64,000 nt of DNA from JAGXFP01 sp039714535 (GTDB taxonomy: Bacteria; Desulfobacterota; Desulfobulbia; Desulfobulbales; JAGXFP01): the NCBI GenBank assembly GCA_039714535.1, contig JBDLJC010000010.1, forward strand, positions 1 to 64,000, written 5' to 3'. The stretch's first letter is position 1, and each line of letters opens with the position of its first letter. Of this stretch, positions 38,925-48,008 are shown piece after piece. Both the position numbers and the translations under genes were made by a program. The notes beneath the pieces were generated by a model, which saw only the letters and a program-made list of their open reading frames with translations, was not told the origin of the DNA and did not search any database.

Positions 38925-39608
38925 ATGGAAGAATGGGCATTAGTACTTAACGACCGCATCATCAAACGCTTTCAGATAGAAGAAGGGCAGACCCTTACTA
39001 TTGGTCGTGACAAGGAGGCAGATATTATGGTGGATAATACTGCAATCTCCAGAAAACACTGCTCCATGGAGCTAAAGAATGGAGAATATTATCTGACCGA
39101 CCTGTATAGCCTCAACGGGACCAAGGTCAACGGCAAGAAAGTTGTCTCGGCGGTGCCGATCAAAAAAACCGATCTTATTGAAGTAAGCAAGTTCACCCTG
39201 CATCCCATCGAAACTATTCTTGCGGAACAAACTTCCGAGTCTTACTCGATTTCTCAGAGCGATGGCTCAGACCAGACTGTGTTTATAACCGCCCAATCAA
39301 AGCAAAAATCCAGCCCAGGCAGTTATCATTTAACAGTCCTATCGGGTAAAGCTTCTCCCCGAGAACTGGAACTGTCCAGCAAAAACAGTATCAAAGTCGG
39401 CAAAGGCAGTTCCTGCGACATCGTCATCTCCGGACTTTTCCTTGGTAAAACCCAATTTTTCATAACCAGAAAGATCAATGGTTTCACCCTTATCCCGGTG
39501 GGCTCACTACGGAAAACCTATATTAACGGTAAGATGGTGGAAGAAGAGACAAATTTAAACTGGGGTGATACAATAAAGGCCGGCGGCACAACTTTAAAAT
39601 TTGAATAG
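38925..39608 (+). CDS. Protein with two FHA-like domains
   Basis: 227 residues. The first FHA domain (about 20-90) is canonical: LTIGRDKEADIMV, SRKHCSM, and SLNGTKVNG, the residues that bind phosphothreonine. The second (about 145-227, SIKVGKGSSCDIVI ... TYINGKMV) keeps the fold but lacks the SRKH-type motif, so phosphopeptide binding there is doubtful. No membrane segment. It is followed by a PP2C phosphatase gene after 96 bp, a pairing typical of Ser/Thr phosphorylation signalling. ATG at 38925 has AGGGAG upstream. Confidence 0.85.
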   Translation: MEEWALVLNDRIIKRFQIEEGQTLTIGRDKEADIMVDNTAISRKHCSMELKNGEYYLTDLYSLNGTKVNGKKVVSAVPIKKTDLIEVSKFTLHPIETILAEQTSESYSISQSDGSDQTVFITAQSKQKSSPGSYHLTVLSGKASPRELELSSKNSIKVGKGSSCDIVISGLFLGKTQFFITRKINGFTLIPVGSLRKTYINGKMVEEETNLNWGDTIKAGGTTLKFE

Positions 39609-39704
39609 TAATATTATTCAACCGCAGACTACGCTCACCCCGTTTTAAACCAATGTTATTCTACCGTCCTTTACACGGCAGAATTTCCATGAACTATAAA
39701 AAAT

Positions 39705-40475
39705 ATGATTTCGACCCGTTTCCCTGCCAATATGTTAAATTTATTTAAAAAATTCTTCTTTCCTCCAACCTTGGCAATATCCTCTGCCGGTTTAAGCGAC
39801 GCAGGTCAGGTCAGAAAGAAAAATGAAGATTGCTTCACCATTCTGGAGGGAAAAAATATCTTCATAGTTGCGGATGGCATGGGCGGACACAATGGCGGAG
39901 AAGTTGCGAGCCAGGCTACCATTGAGATTATGCGTCGCCACTTTTCCAACAAAACTATCAATGCCATGGGTTGTAATTCTCAGGAAATCAGGCATGCCAT
40001 GCTCAGCGGCTTTGCAAAAGCCAATAGTACTGTTATGGCGCTGGCAAGAGAGGAAACAGCTTTACAGGGCATGGGTTGCACCCTGGTAATGGCTTTCATC
40101 AATGGCACTACCCTGCACACCTGTCATGTTGGCGATGCCCGTTGCTACGTTATTTCTGGAGACCAAATAAACCAGATAACCACAGACCACACAGCCGCAG
40201 AGGAATCAGGCGAAATATTGCACAACCGACATATTGTAACCAGAGTGATAGGATACCCTTTTCCAGAACCACCTGAATACAATACAACCTCCCTACACGA
40301 CGATGACAAGATTCTTCTCTGCTCAGATGGCCTTTGGTCAATGCTGGATAACCGAACAATCTACCAATCAATTACAGAAGCCGAATCTCCGGAAAAAGCT
40401 GCGAAGAGTCTTATTACGCTTGCAAACAAAGCTGGTGGAGACGACAATATTACAGCTTTGACAATTTTCTGCTGA
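39705..40475 (+). CDS. PP2C-family serine/threonine protein phosphatase
   Basis: 256 residues. Metal and catalytic motifs of bacterial PP2C (PPM) are present: GQVRKKNEDCF, FIVADGMGGHNGGEVAS, HTCHVGDARCYVI, ILLCSDGLWSML and GGDDNITAL. It would remove phosphate from Thr or Ser targets, perhaps those read by the FHA protein next door. No kinase gene is in the window. The start is ATG at 39705 or 39732; neither has a clear ribosome site. Confidence 0.88.
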   Translation: MISTRFPANMLNLFKKFFFPPTLAISSAGLSDAGQVRKKNEDCFTILEGKNIFIVADGMGGHNGGEVASQATIEIMRRHFSNKTINAMGCNSQEIRHAMLSGFAKANSTVMALAREETALQGMGCTLVMAFINGTTLHTCHVGDARCYVISGDQINQITTDHTAAEESGEILHNRHIVTRVIGYPFPEPPEYNTTSLHDDDKILLCSDGLWSMLDNRTIYQSITEAESPEKAAKSLITLANKAGGDDNITALTIFC

Positions 40476-40669
40476 CAGCAGACCACCCCGGCAAAACGCC
40501 GTTAATTCACCAACTTACCCCAACAGACAGAAAAGCAGCCTGCCACAAGAAGCAATCATTATAGGTCTGCAACCTATGTATATTTGACATTTTGCCCTGC
40601 AAATGGTCTAATACCGCTGTTTTTGTGTGAGGCTGTTATCTCTACAATAAAATATAACGGGGAATTTCG

Positions 40670-41545
40670 ATGGATCCCAAATTACATATCATTATCTCCA
40701 GTGAGCAGGGACATGCCAAAACATTTGTCATATCCAAACCGGTTCTAAAAAAAATTCTGACCTCGATTAGTTTAGTTTTCGTGGTATCAACCGTTGCCGG
40801 CATCAGCTACTCCATCGAAAATTTCAACCTCAAAGATAAAATCGACAACCTCGAAAATAATGTCTCCACACTTTCAACCGAAAAAAAAGACTTAAAACAT
40901 CATGTAACCAGTCTTGAGAAGAAGACCAAAGCTCAATACGGCGAACTCAATCAACGCAGTCAGGTAATAGACTCGATCTTCAACGTCCTCGATATTGCCT
41001 CTCCTTCGCCGAGCGCCGATCTTGAAAAACCCGGCCAGAACCAAGGTGGCCCGTTCACTAAACTATTAGATGAATCCCTTGAAAATCTTATCCATAAGGT
41101 TGACCGGGACATTCAAACCATCCAGCCAATTCCCTTGGGATATCCCGTAAACGCCCGGCGTGTCACCTCAAAATTCGGCAAAAGAGTCGATCCTATAAAT
41201 GGGCAGGGTGGCTTTCATGACGGTATTGACTTCAGTGGCAAAAGGGGCTCAGAGATCAGGGCTACCGCCGACGGGAAAGTAGCTGCCCGAGGCCGAAATG
41301 ACACCTATGGCTGGTACGTCAGGATAGACCATGGTAACGGTTTCACGACAATGTACGCCCATAACGAGAAAATTTTAGTTCGTTGGGGTACAGAGGTTAA
41401 ACGAGGTGAAGCAATCGCCCTGCTTGGCAACACAGGCCGCAGCACTGGGCCACATCTACACTATGAAGTCAGATACAAGAACCGGCCTATCGACCCGGCT
41501 AAATTCATTAATATAAACAAACTGGTCTCAGTGAATAACGCCTGA
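40670..41545 (+). CDS. Membrane-anchored M23 (LytM-type) peptidase
   Basis: 291 residues. One N-terminal membrane span (about 28-48), a coiled-coil stretch (50-100), then an M23 domain with zinc ligands His183 and Asp187 (GFHDGIDF) and His262/His264 (GPHLHYE). The complete ligand set suggests an active endopeptidase on peptidoglycan cross-links, not an EnvC-like inactive activator. The bactofilin gene follows after 26 bp; this pairing is common and links bactofilin filaments to local wall remodelling and cell shape. ATG has GGGGAA upstream. Confidence 0.9.
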   Translation: MDPKLHIIISSEQGHAKTFVISKPVLKKILTSISLVFVVSTVAGISYSIENFNLKDKIDNLENNVSTLSTEKKDLKHHVTSLEKKTKAQYGELNQRSQVIDSIFNVLDIASPSPSADLEKPGQNQGGPFTKLLDESLENLIHKVDRDIQTIQPIPLGYPVNARRVTSKFGKRVDPINGQGGFHDGIDFSGKRGSEIRATADGKVAARGRNDTYGWYVRIDHGNGFTTMYAHNEKILVRWGTEVKRGEAIALLGNTGRSTGPHLHYEVRYKNRPIDPAKFININKLVSVNNA

Positions 41546-41571
41546 ATCAATAATGTTGAGGGGAAAATCCT

Positions 41572-42012
41572 GTGAGTATTTTTAACGAAAAGAAAGAAAT
41601 TGCGGCGGTCTCCAAGAACAACCCAATCAGTAGCATTATCGGTCAGGACATGATTCTAACCGGAGATCTGGTCTTTAAAAGTAAAATCCAGATTGACGGT
41701 AAAATTAACGGTAACCTTAATGGTGACAGCCTCATTCTAAGTAACACCGGTAAAATAGAAGGCGATGTTGAAGCCAAGTCTATAACCTGCTATGGCCAGA
41801 TAGATGGTAACGTCAAAGCTGGCGTTCTTTTTCTAAAAAAGAGCGGCATCATTAACGGTCGGGTCGAAACTTCTGATCTTTCTGTTGAATCCGGCGGGAT
41901 ATTGACCGGCGAGATAAAATCCAGCCAACAAGCCACTGACCTGAAAGTTCTGAAAGGCACCGCCGACAGCAGCCCCCCCCCGGAAGTCCCTAAATCCCAG
42001 AAGGCCTTATAA
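41572..42012 (+). CDS. Bactofilin
   Basis: 146 residues. A central beta-helix of repeated short strands (DLVFKSKIQIDGKINGNL, GKIEGDVEAKSITCYG, GIINGRVETSDLSVESGG) flanked by disordered ends, the bactofilin pattern. Bactofilins polymerise without nucleotide and position wall enzymes. GTG at 41572 follows GAGGGGAAAATCCT, a good ribosome site. Downstream partner of the M23 peptidase. Confidence 0.92.
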   Translation: MSIFNEKKEIAAVSKNNPISSIIGQDMILTGDLVFKSKIQIDGKINGNLNGDSLILSNTGKIEGDVEAKSITCYGQIDGNVKAGVLFLKKSGIINGRVETSDLSVESGGILTGEIKSSQQATDLKVLKGTADSSPPPEVPKSQKAL

Positions 42013-42151
42013 AAACAACAAAGCCATTATGTTTGCCGCTTTCTAGCCAACACCACGTCTCCACCTTAAATTATGTTTTATTCCTTTTTGTAAACCACTT
42101 GGTCGATGCAAGAGTAGGGACTAAGTATGGTCAAACAAAGTTAATTTAACC

Positions 42152-43486
42152 GTGCAATATCCCGCAGAAAAAAACATCCCCCTTGCTGAACGAATGCGGC
42201 CCAAGCAAGTGGCCGACTTTATCGGCCAGGATCAACTTCTTGGCGAAGACAAACTCCTCTGGCGCTTAATCAGACAAAACCATATGCCGTCCCTGCTGCT
42301 CTGGGGGCCGCCGGGTGTAGGCAAAACCACCCTTGCCCACATTCTGGCCCAAAATACCGGGGCTAATTTCGTCTTTTTTTCTGCGGTTTTGTCCGGGATT
42401 AAAGAGATTAGAGAGATAGTAGCCCAGGCTGAAAAACTTCGAGCGGCAAAGCAGCAGAATACCATTCTTTTTGTAGATGAAATTCACCGATTCAGCAAAA
42501 GCCAACAAGACGCCTTTTTACCCCACGTCGAAAGCGGGCTCCTCACCCTGATCGGTGCAACTACCGAGAATCCTTCCTTTCAGGTAATCGCTCCTCTTCT
42601 GTCACGCTGTCGAGTGCTGGTTTTAAATCCTCTTACCAATGAAAATCTGACAGAAATTGTCAACCGGGCCATCCAGGATCGTGAAAATGGTTTGGGCAAA
42701 CACCAAATAACGATAGAGCCAGAGGCCCTGATCCATCTAGTCAAGGCTGCAGACGGTGACGGCAGACGCGCACTCAACAACCTGGACGTGGCATTTTCCA
42801 TAACGGAACCGACAAACGAGCATTACACCATAGACCTAACCACTGTCGAAGAGGCAATTCAGCATCGCAGTCTGCGCTATGATGCTAATGGGGAAGAACA
42901 CTACAACCTGATTTCGGCCCTCCATAAAAGCATGCGAGACAGCGACCCGGACGGCGCCCTCTACTGGCTGGGCAGGATGATGACTGCCGGAGAGGATCCA
43001 CTATATATTGCCCGCCGGCTTATCCGCTTTGCCTCTGAAGACGTGGGCAACGCCGACCCCCAAGCGCTTACCCTCACGCTCAGTGCCCGTGACAGTTATC
43101 ATATCCTTGGTTCACCCGAGGGTGAGCTGGCTATTGCCCAAGCGGTTATCTATCTGGCCACCGCCCCCAAGAGCAACGCAACTTACAACGCCTTGAATGA
43201 CGTATACCGGGCAATAAAAAACTCCGGCAGTCTGCCGGTGCCTAAACATATCCGTAATGCCCCAACCACATTAATGAGAGAGCTTGATTACGGCAAAGGA
43301 TATAAATACGCCCATGATCAACCGGGAGGAATTGTCATGCAGGACCACCTGCCTCAGGAACTTAAAGGAAAAACGTTTTATAAACCCACCAATCGGGGTC
43401 ACGAAGCGGTTATTGCAGATCGGCTGACAAAATGGCATAGAATTCTCAAACAGCGGGCAGTTGCTGCGGACAAACCAGAGAGGTAG
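42152..43486 (+). CDS. rarA: Replication-associated recombination protein RarA (MgsA), AAA ATPase
   Basis: 444 residues. Clamp-loader-like AAA ATPase acting at stalled forks. Walker A LLWGPPGVGKTT, Walker B TILFVDEIHRFSKSQQD, sensor 1 GATTENPSF, and the C-terminal tetramerisation domain (DPDGALYWLGRMMTAGEDPLY onwards). GTG at 42152 is the probable start; no better ATG precedes the conserved PLAERMRP. It is followed after 5 bp by the selenoprotein gene, whose ribosome site overlaps the rarA stop. Confidence 0.94.
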   Translation: MQYPAEKNIPLAERMRPKQVADFIGQDQLLGEDKLLWRLIRQNHMPSLLLWGPPGVGKTTLAHILAQNTGANFVFFSAVLSGIKEIREIVAQAEKLRAAKQQNTILFVDEIHRFSKSQQDAFLPHVESGLLTLIGATTENPSFQVIAPLLSRCRVLVLNPLTNENLTEIVNRAIQDRENGLGKHQITIEPEALIHLVKAADGDGRRALNNLDVAFSITEPTNEHYTIDLTTVEEAIQHRSLRYDANGEEHYNLISALHKSMRDSDPDGALYWLGRMMTAGEDPLYIARRLIRFASEDVGNADPQALTLTLSARDSYHILGSPEGELAIAQAVIYLATAPKSNATYNALNDVYRAIKNSGSLPVPKHIRNAPTTLMRELDYGKGYKYAHDQPGGIVMQDHLPQELKGKTFYKPTNRGHEAVIADRLTKWHRILKQRAVAADKPER

Positions 43487-43491
43487 AATTA

Positions 43492-45051
43492 ATGAGCAGA
43501 ATTATTTTCCTATTTAGCATACTAGCCTTCTTTGTTACCCTGCCAACGCCGTCGGCTATTGCTGATACCGCGGGGGCTAACGAGCTCATGATTCTCTACT
43601 CAAACAATGTCAATGGTGAAACAGAGCCCTGCGGCTGAAAAAGCAAACAGTTGGGCGGTCTGTCCAAAAAAGCGTCTCAATTCACCAGGCATATAAAAGA
43701 AAGCAAGCGACCATTCCTGATCCTCGACGGCGGTTCTTTGCTTTTCAAATCAAAGTCTCTCACCAAGAAGCTGGAAAATCAGGCCAGGATCACAGCTAAA
43801 GGTATCGTCAAGACCTACAACCTGATCGGCTATGATGCGGTTGGCGTAAGCAGCCAGGATCTGGCCGCTGGACTCAATTTTCTCCTTCAGACAAAGAAGA
43901 ACTCCAAATTCGACTGGTTAAGTGCCAATATAATTAACAAGAGCAATGGTAAGCCTCTATTCAAACCGACCATCTCCCGCACCATCGGGAATATCAAGAT
44001 CGGAGTCGTCGGTCTAACTAATCCACTGCCAGCTAACTCGAAACTGCTCAACAAAGACACTGAGATCAAACCCTGGCGGGACACTATGCCCGCAATTATT
44101 AACGGCCTGAGCAAAGATCACGACTTCATCGTACTTTTAACCAGCCTTCCGGCTAAAGAATGCCGGGAAATAGCTAAGATCTACCCGGCTATCAACCTCA
44201 TCATCCGCGCAAAAAATAGTGATGCCAGTCAACTCCCCACAAACCTGACAGAGACCACCGCCATGGTCAGCACCGGTAAAAAAGGCAAATATATCGGCAT
44301 GATGAACGTCAAGTGGTATCCGGGAAGCACATGGCAAGCCCCCAACCATGAACTTCTGGCTGGCAAGAAAGAAGAGCGTGATCGCTTAAACCGCCAACTG
44401 GCCCTACAGAAAAATCGTTCCGCCCAGAATTATTATTACCAAAAGATACAAAGCCGCTTAAAAGTCATTGACAAGACAATCGAGCTAATGGAACAGGAAG
44501 GGGAACCAGCCACCAAAAATGCAACCCCGAAATCTTCCTACCAGAACAGATTTATGGCCATGGAGATATCTCTGCCTGACCACGCAGCTGTACTGGAAAT
44601 TGTCGAAGAGACAAAACGTCTGGTTAATAAATTAAATAGTGAAGCAACCAGAACTGTTCAAAACAACAAATTGATAAACAAAGGATTCACCGGCTGGCGG
44701 ACATGCCGAAAATGCCATAGCGACCAGGTAAAAAATTGGCAAAAGACCAGACATGCCTCATCCTTCCTGACCCTGATCAAAAAAAACCAACAGTTCAATC
44801 CCGACTGTCTATCCTGCCATGTGACGGGAGTCGACACAAATGATCCGTCTGCGGCCATTGGAATGCCATCAGACCTGCAAATAGTTGGTTGTGAAACCTG
44901 CCATGGCCCCGGCACCCTCCATAGCATGAATCCTGTCTCCCACAAAACAACACCGGTAACAGAAAAGATTTGTATGAATTGCCATGTTCCCAACCACGAT
45001 GAATCTTTTGATTTCGCCAGCGACATCAAAAAACTAAAATGTAAATTTTGA
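43492..45051 (+). CDS. UshA-like tetrahaem selenoprotein with in-frame UGA (Sec49)
   Basis: 519 residues if TGA at 43636-43638 is read as selenocysteine. ATG at 43492 follows GAGAGGTAGAATTA. A signal peptide (MSRIIFLFSILAFF, cleavage near SAIA) precedes ILYSNNVNGETEPCG-Sec-KSKQLGGLSKKA, where relatives usually carry EPCGC. The body is a diverged UshA/metallophosphatase-like domain that lacks the expected DxH and GNH metal motifs. The C-terminus has four haem motifs: CRKCH (405-409), CLSCH (439-443), CETCH (467-471), CMNCH (494-498), as in cytochrome c554-type domains. Without recoding, the product would end at 48 residues; without the 5' part the gene would have no signal peptide. Periplasmic, probably redox-active. 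UshA-like selenoproteins are reported in deltaproteobacterial selenoproteome surveys (from memory). Confidence 0.88.
43651..43667 (+). promoter_or_regulatory. Bacterial SECIS-type hairpin after the UGA codon
   Basis: Stem TTGGGC (43651-43656) with GTCCAA (43662-43667), six pairs including one G-U, closing the loop GGTCT. It begins 12 nt after the UGA. The loop sequence GGUCU equals that in the E. coli fdhF SECIS apical loop, and the spacing agrees with the SelB-binding upper stem. This strongly supports recoding. Confidence 0.82.
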
Positions 45052-45091
45052 TGATTCTCCAAAGATATTTTTGAAAAATTCTGGCACAAAA

Positions 45092-45120
45092 AAAAAGCCC
45101 CGGCACAGCCGGGGCTTTTT
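45092..45120. terminator. Bidirectional terminator between the selenoprotein gene and ppaC
   Basis: AAAAAGCCCCGGC (45092-45104), loop ACA, GCCGGGGCTTTTT (45108-45120): a perfect 13-bp stem with A and T runs at both ends, placed between two convergent genes. Confidence 0.93.
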
Positions 45121-45144
45121 CAACTAGTTCTGACAGACAATCAA

Positions 45145-46074
45145 TCAACAGCCAAATGCTTTCTGCAACGGCGGAACAGTCTGCTTCTTGCGACTCATCA
45201 TGCCGTCTACCCACATGATGTTGTCGGCGATTTTTCCACCGAAGGCCTGCTCGATGATGGCCGGCTCCTCTGAGATAATCATCAGATCAGTGCCTTCCTT
45301 AACAACATCGGTAAGCATGAAGAGCACGGAATGACGGCCATCGGATTTGACCTCTTCAACGGCCTTGAGCAGGGTGGCGCGAATATCGGCGACCTGGGCA
45401 AGAGAGGCAAGCTCGATCTGGCCGATACCAACCTTCTTGCCATTCATGTCAAAATCCTTGTAGTCACGGAAGATCAGGTCCTTGGCCGGAACTCCTTCCA
45501 CTGAGGATTTTGCCATAAGCATATCCATAAACAGTTTGTCCTGATCAGCCACCCCGGCGATTTCCAGAAGCTCCTTGACTGCGGCCTTGTCTTCGTCGGT
45601 ACAGGTCGGGGATTTGAAGTTAACGGTATCGGAGAGGATAGCCGCCACCATGCCACCGGCGATGTCCTTGGGCAGATCAACATTATTGTTCTTGTACATC
45701 TCGAGAAGCACGGTGCAGGTGCAGCCCACCGGCTTGGCATAGAAGAAGATCGGGCCATTCGTGGTGAGATCGCCAATTTTGTGATGGTCAACAATGGCTA
45801 CCACATTGGCATTGGTGATGTTGGCTGGAGCCTGACCGATATCACTGAAATCCACCAGCGCCACATCTTTGCCGTCGGCGTCGGTCAGTTCCTGGGGAGC
45901 GGCGAGGCCGAAACGGTCCAGAACCAGCTTGGACTCGGGATTGAGGTTGGCGGCGGCGATCTGCGCACAGGCAACTGCATCGGTGCCGGTGGCCTTGAGA
46001 TAATGGGCATAGGCAATGGCGCCGCAAACGGAATCGGTATCGGGATTAGAATGGCCGACTACATAGACACTCAT
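45145..46074 (-). CDS. ppaC: Manganese-dependent inorganic pyrophosphatase (family II)
   Basis: 309 residues, the CBS-free family II PPase. It splits pyrophosphate to phosphate in the cytoplasm. DHH-family motifs: GHSNPDTDSVCGAIAYA, ALVDFSDIGQ, IVDHHKIGD, LSDTVNFKSPT and the C-terminal SRKKQ substrate arginine/lysine loop. In sulfate reducers it pulls forward sulfate activation (a family inference). ATG at 46074 has GGAGG before it. Monocistronic, ended by the shared terminator. Confidence 0.95.
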   Translation of the reverse strand: MSVYVVGHSNPDTDSVCGAIAYAHYLKATGTDAVACAQIAAANLNPESKLVLDRFGLAAPQELTDADGKDVALVDFSDIGQAPANITNANVVAIVDHHKIGDLTTNGPIFFYAKPVGCTCTVLLEMYKNNNVDLPKDIAGGMVAAILSDTVNFKSPTCTDEDKAAVKELLEIAGVADQDKLFMDMLMAKSSVEGVPAKDLIFRDYKDFDMNGKKVGIGQIELASLAQVADIRATLLKAVEEVKSDGRHSVLFMLTDVVKEGTDLMIISEEPAIIEQAFGGKIADNIMWVDGMMSRKKQTVPPLQKAFGC

Positions 46075-46475
46075 AACAATGATCCTCCAAAAAAGTTTAT
46101 ATTTGAAACAGCAATTTAATGACCGGAACGAAACTAGCGGGTTTCGACTCTCAAATGAGCTTTAAAAGACGGGATTCTAGTGGTATTAATGTCCGTCGTC
46201 AAGCAGAAAAAAGGACAACTACTTCAAGAAAAACTAAAATCATCCACACCGAAAATATTTCGAATCATTCAGTAGATTTGAAAGGGCAAAACCCTTTCAA
46301 CGGGGAAGGAGAAACGGTCCCGGAAAAGTAACAAGGCGGGCGCATAATCTATACGCCCGCCTTGTCTCAAGATGTACCCAGTAGGTAAGTTCACCCGTTA
46401 CCACAGGGTAATTTATTAGATCAAATGTCAAATAAACGAATTGACAGCATGAGAGCCGAGAAGCTAGAGATCAAA
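46075..46475. other. Intergenic region between ppaC and the AP2-domain gene
   Basis: It holds the ppaC promoter region and a large perfect hairpin, ACAAGGCGGGCG (46331-46342) with CGCCCGCCTTGT (46354-46365). A plus-strand frame at 46119-46331 has no ribosome site and no recognisable content, so I do not call it a gene. Confidence 0.5.
46331..46365 (-). terminator. Hairpin terminator downstream of the AP2-domain gene
   Basis: A 12-bp perfect stem, 11-nt loop, 111 bp past the minus-strand stop at 46476. The T content after the stem on the minus strand is modest (TACTTTT), so it may also act as an RNA stabiliser. Confidence 0.6.
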
Positions 46476-46904
46476 TCAGGCAGCCAGACGAATCGCTTCC
46501 TTTTGCTTCCTTATTTCACAGGCTCTCTCAAAGGCCTTTTTCTTGCCATGTTTGGCAATGGAGACAGAGGTTTTACCTTGTTTACCATCTCTGTTGACCC
46601 AGCTAACCTCATAGCGGCCAAGCTTATCGTTCAATCTGACCCCAACAACGCCACTTGCGGTGTTACTTACCGTAACGATATGGCGATCAGTGCGCTGTTT
46701 ACCCAGCTCTTTTTCTTTTTTGTCACGCCACGCCAGAGCTGCCAACAGGCTGGAATAACGGCCACCATTTTTTTTGTCTGAAAAGAACTTAGAGTGAGTC
46801 GTCCCTAAAAATCTCACCCTCACATACCAACCATGAGTTCTCTTAGACTCCTGATCAATTCTGGCAACGTCCTTGTGCTTCTCAAGAAGTATTTTCTTTG
46901 ACAT
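46476..46904 (-). CDS. AP2/ERF-type DNA-binding domain protein
   Basis: 142 residues from ATG at 46904, which has AAGGAG eight bases upstream (GTG two codons earlier is too close). The C-terminal 60 residues match the bacterial AP2 fold: GVVGVRLNDKLGRYEVSWV, then KTSVSIAKHGKKKAFERAC. The N-terminal half (WYVRVRFLGTTHSKFFSD) may be a second, weaker copy. Bacterial AP2 domains occur in HNH homing endonucleases and phage proteins; no HNH motif is present here. Highly basic. May be a stand-alone DNA-binding protein or a remnant of a mobile element. Confidence 0.7.
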   Translation of the reverse strand: MSKKILLEKHKDVARIDQESKRTHGWYVRVRFLGTTHSKFFSDKKNGGRYSSLLAALAWRDKKEKELGKQRTDRHIVTVSNTASGVVGVRLNDKLGRYEVSWVNRDGKQGKTSVSIAKHGKKKAFERACEIRKQKEAIRLAA

Positions 46905-47219
46905 TTTCACAACTCCTTTGTTACATCACAGCCCCGGCCATCCGGATTTGGCTAAGTTTAAATAAATTTATCACACTATGTGAATAAACCATATAACAGA
47001 TTGCGTTGGTTATCAATAATTATTACCAGATAACCACTAAAATTGCTTGTTAAGCAAGCTCGCATGTTCTTAATAGAGGATTATTTTTTATTTTCAACTT
47101 ATTTTATCTTTTTTTAAGGGCTAATGGCAATTTTTTTTAATAATTTATCAAAATTCCTTACGGGAATAATATTTAGAATGACCACTCATCTCTTGGTGAA
47201 AAAGTAAAAAGGGTGCCCA
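46905..47219. other. Very AT-rich spacer between the AP2 gene and mazG
   Basis: 315 bp, much richer in A and T than the neighbouring genes, with no supported gene. It should contain the divergent promoters of the AP2 gene and mazG. No near-consensus pair stands out. Confidence 0.4.
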
Positions 47220-48008
47220 ATGCGCGAAAACTCCAATAAATTCAACCAGCTAATTAAAATAATCACCAAATTACGTCAACCAGGCGGTTGCCCGTGGGAC
47301 CAAAAACAAACCGTAGAATCATTTCGCCCATACCTACAGGAAGAGATGCACGAACTCTTCGAAGCACTCGACCTTGAAGACCAAAACCATATCAAGGAAG
47401 AACTCGGCGATCTGCTGTTTCAAGTCATCTTCCTCTGTAACCTCTACGAAGAGCAAGGCATTTTCACCATAGCCGAGGTTCTGGAGACTATCAGTGCCAA
47501 GATGGTCCGCCGCCACCCCCATGTCTTCGGCGACACGAAATTCAGTTCTGAAAAAGAAATGCGCCGTAACTGGAACAAGGTCAAAGCCCAGGAAAAAAAG
47601 GAGCAAAATCGAGAGGGGAAAAGTATATTTTCCTACCCAAAGTCTCTGCCGGCATTGTTCAGAGCCCAAAAAGTTTCAGAGCGGGCAGTAACTAGCGGTT
47701 TCGAATGGCCCGATATTAACGGCGTCTTCGAAAAGCTCGACGAAGAGACCGGCGAATTAAAAGAAGCTCTCCTCTCCGGTGACCGACAAGATATCGAAGA
47801 AGAAATAGGCGATATGCTTTTCACCATGGTCAACATCTCCCGCAAGGCCGGATTCGAAGCGGAAACGACCCTGCAGCATGCTACTGAAAAATTCGTAGGA
47901 CGCTTTACCAGAATGACGAAACTGGCCGACGAAAAAGACACTTCCATCGAGGAAATGGATATTGATGGCATGCAGAGGCTCTGGGCTCGAGTTAAAAAAG
48001 AAGAGTGA
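47220..48008 (+). CDS. mazG: Nucleoside triphosphate pyrophosphohydrolase MazG
   Basis: 262 residues, full-length two-domain MazG. It hydrolyses NTPs and dNTPs to monophosphate and pyrophosphate, removing aberrant nucleotides. The first domain has GGCPWDQKQTVESFRPYLQE and EELGDLLFQVIF, the second EETGELKEALL and EEEIGDMLFTMV, each with the EExxE-12-ExxD magnesium site. ATG at 47220 with weak SD. A separate transcript from rpsF, which has its own promoter. Confidence 0.93.
   Translation: MRENSNKFNQLIKIITKLRQPGGCPWDQKQTVESFRPYLQEEMHELFEALDLEDQNHIKEELGDLLFQVIFLCNLYEEQGIFTIAEVLETISAKMVRRHPHVFGDTKFSSEKEMRRNWNKVKAQEKKEQNREGKSIFSYPKSLPALFRAQKVSERAVTSGFEWPDINGVFEKLDEETGELKEALLSGDRQDIEEEIGDMLFTMVNISRKAGFEAETTLQHATEKFVGRFTRMTKLADEKDTSIEEMDIDGMQRLWARVKKEE

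Noticed and set aside
46119..46331. Plus-strand 70-codon frame upstream of ppaC
   Set aside because: No ribosome site, and it runs into the hairpin at 46331. The composition does not look coding.
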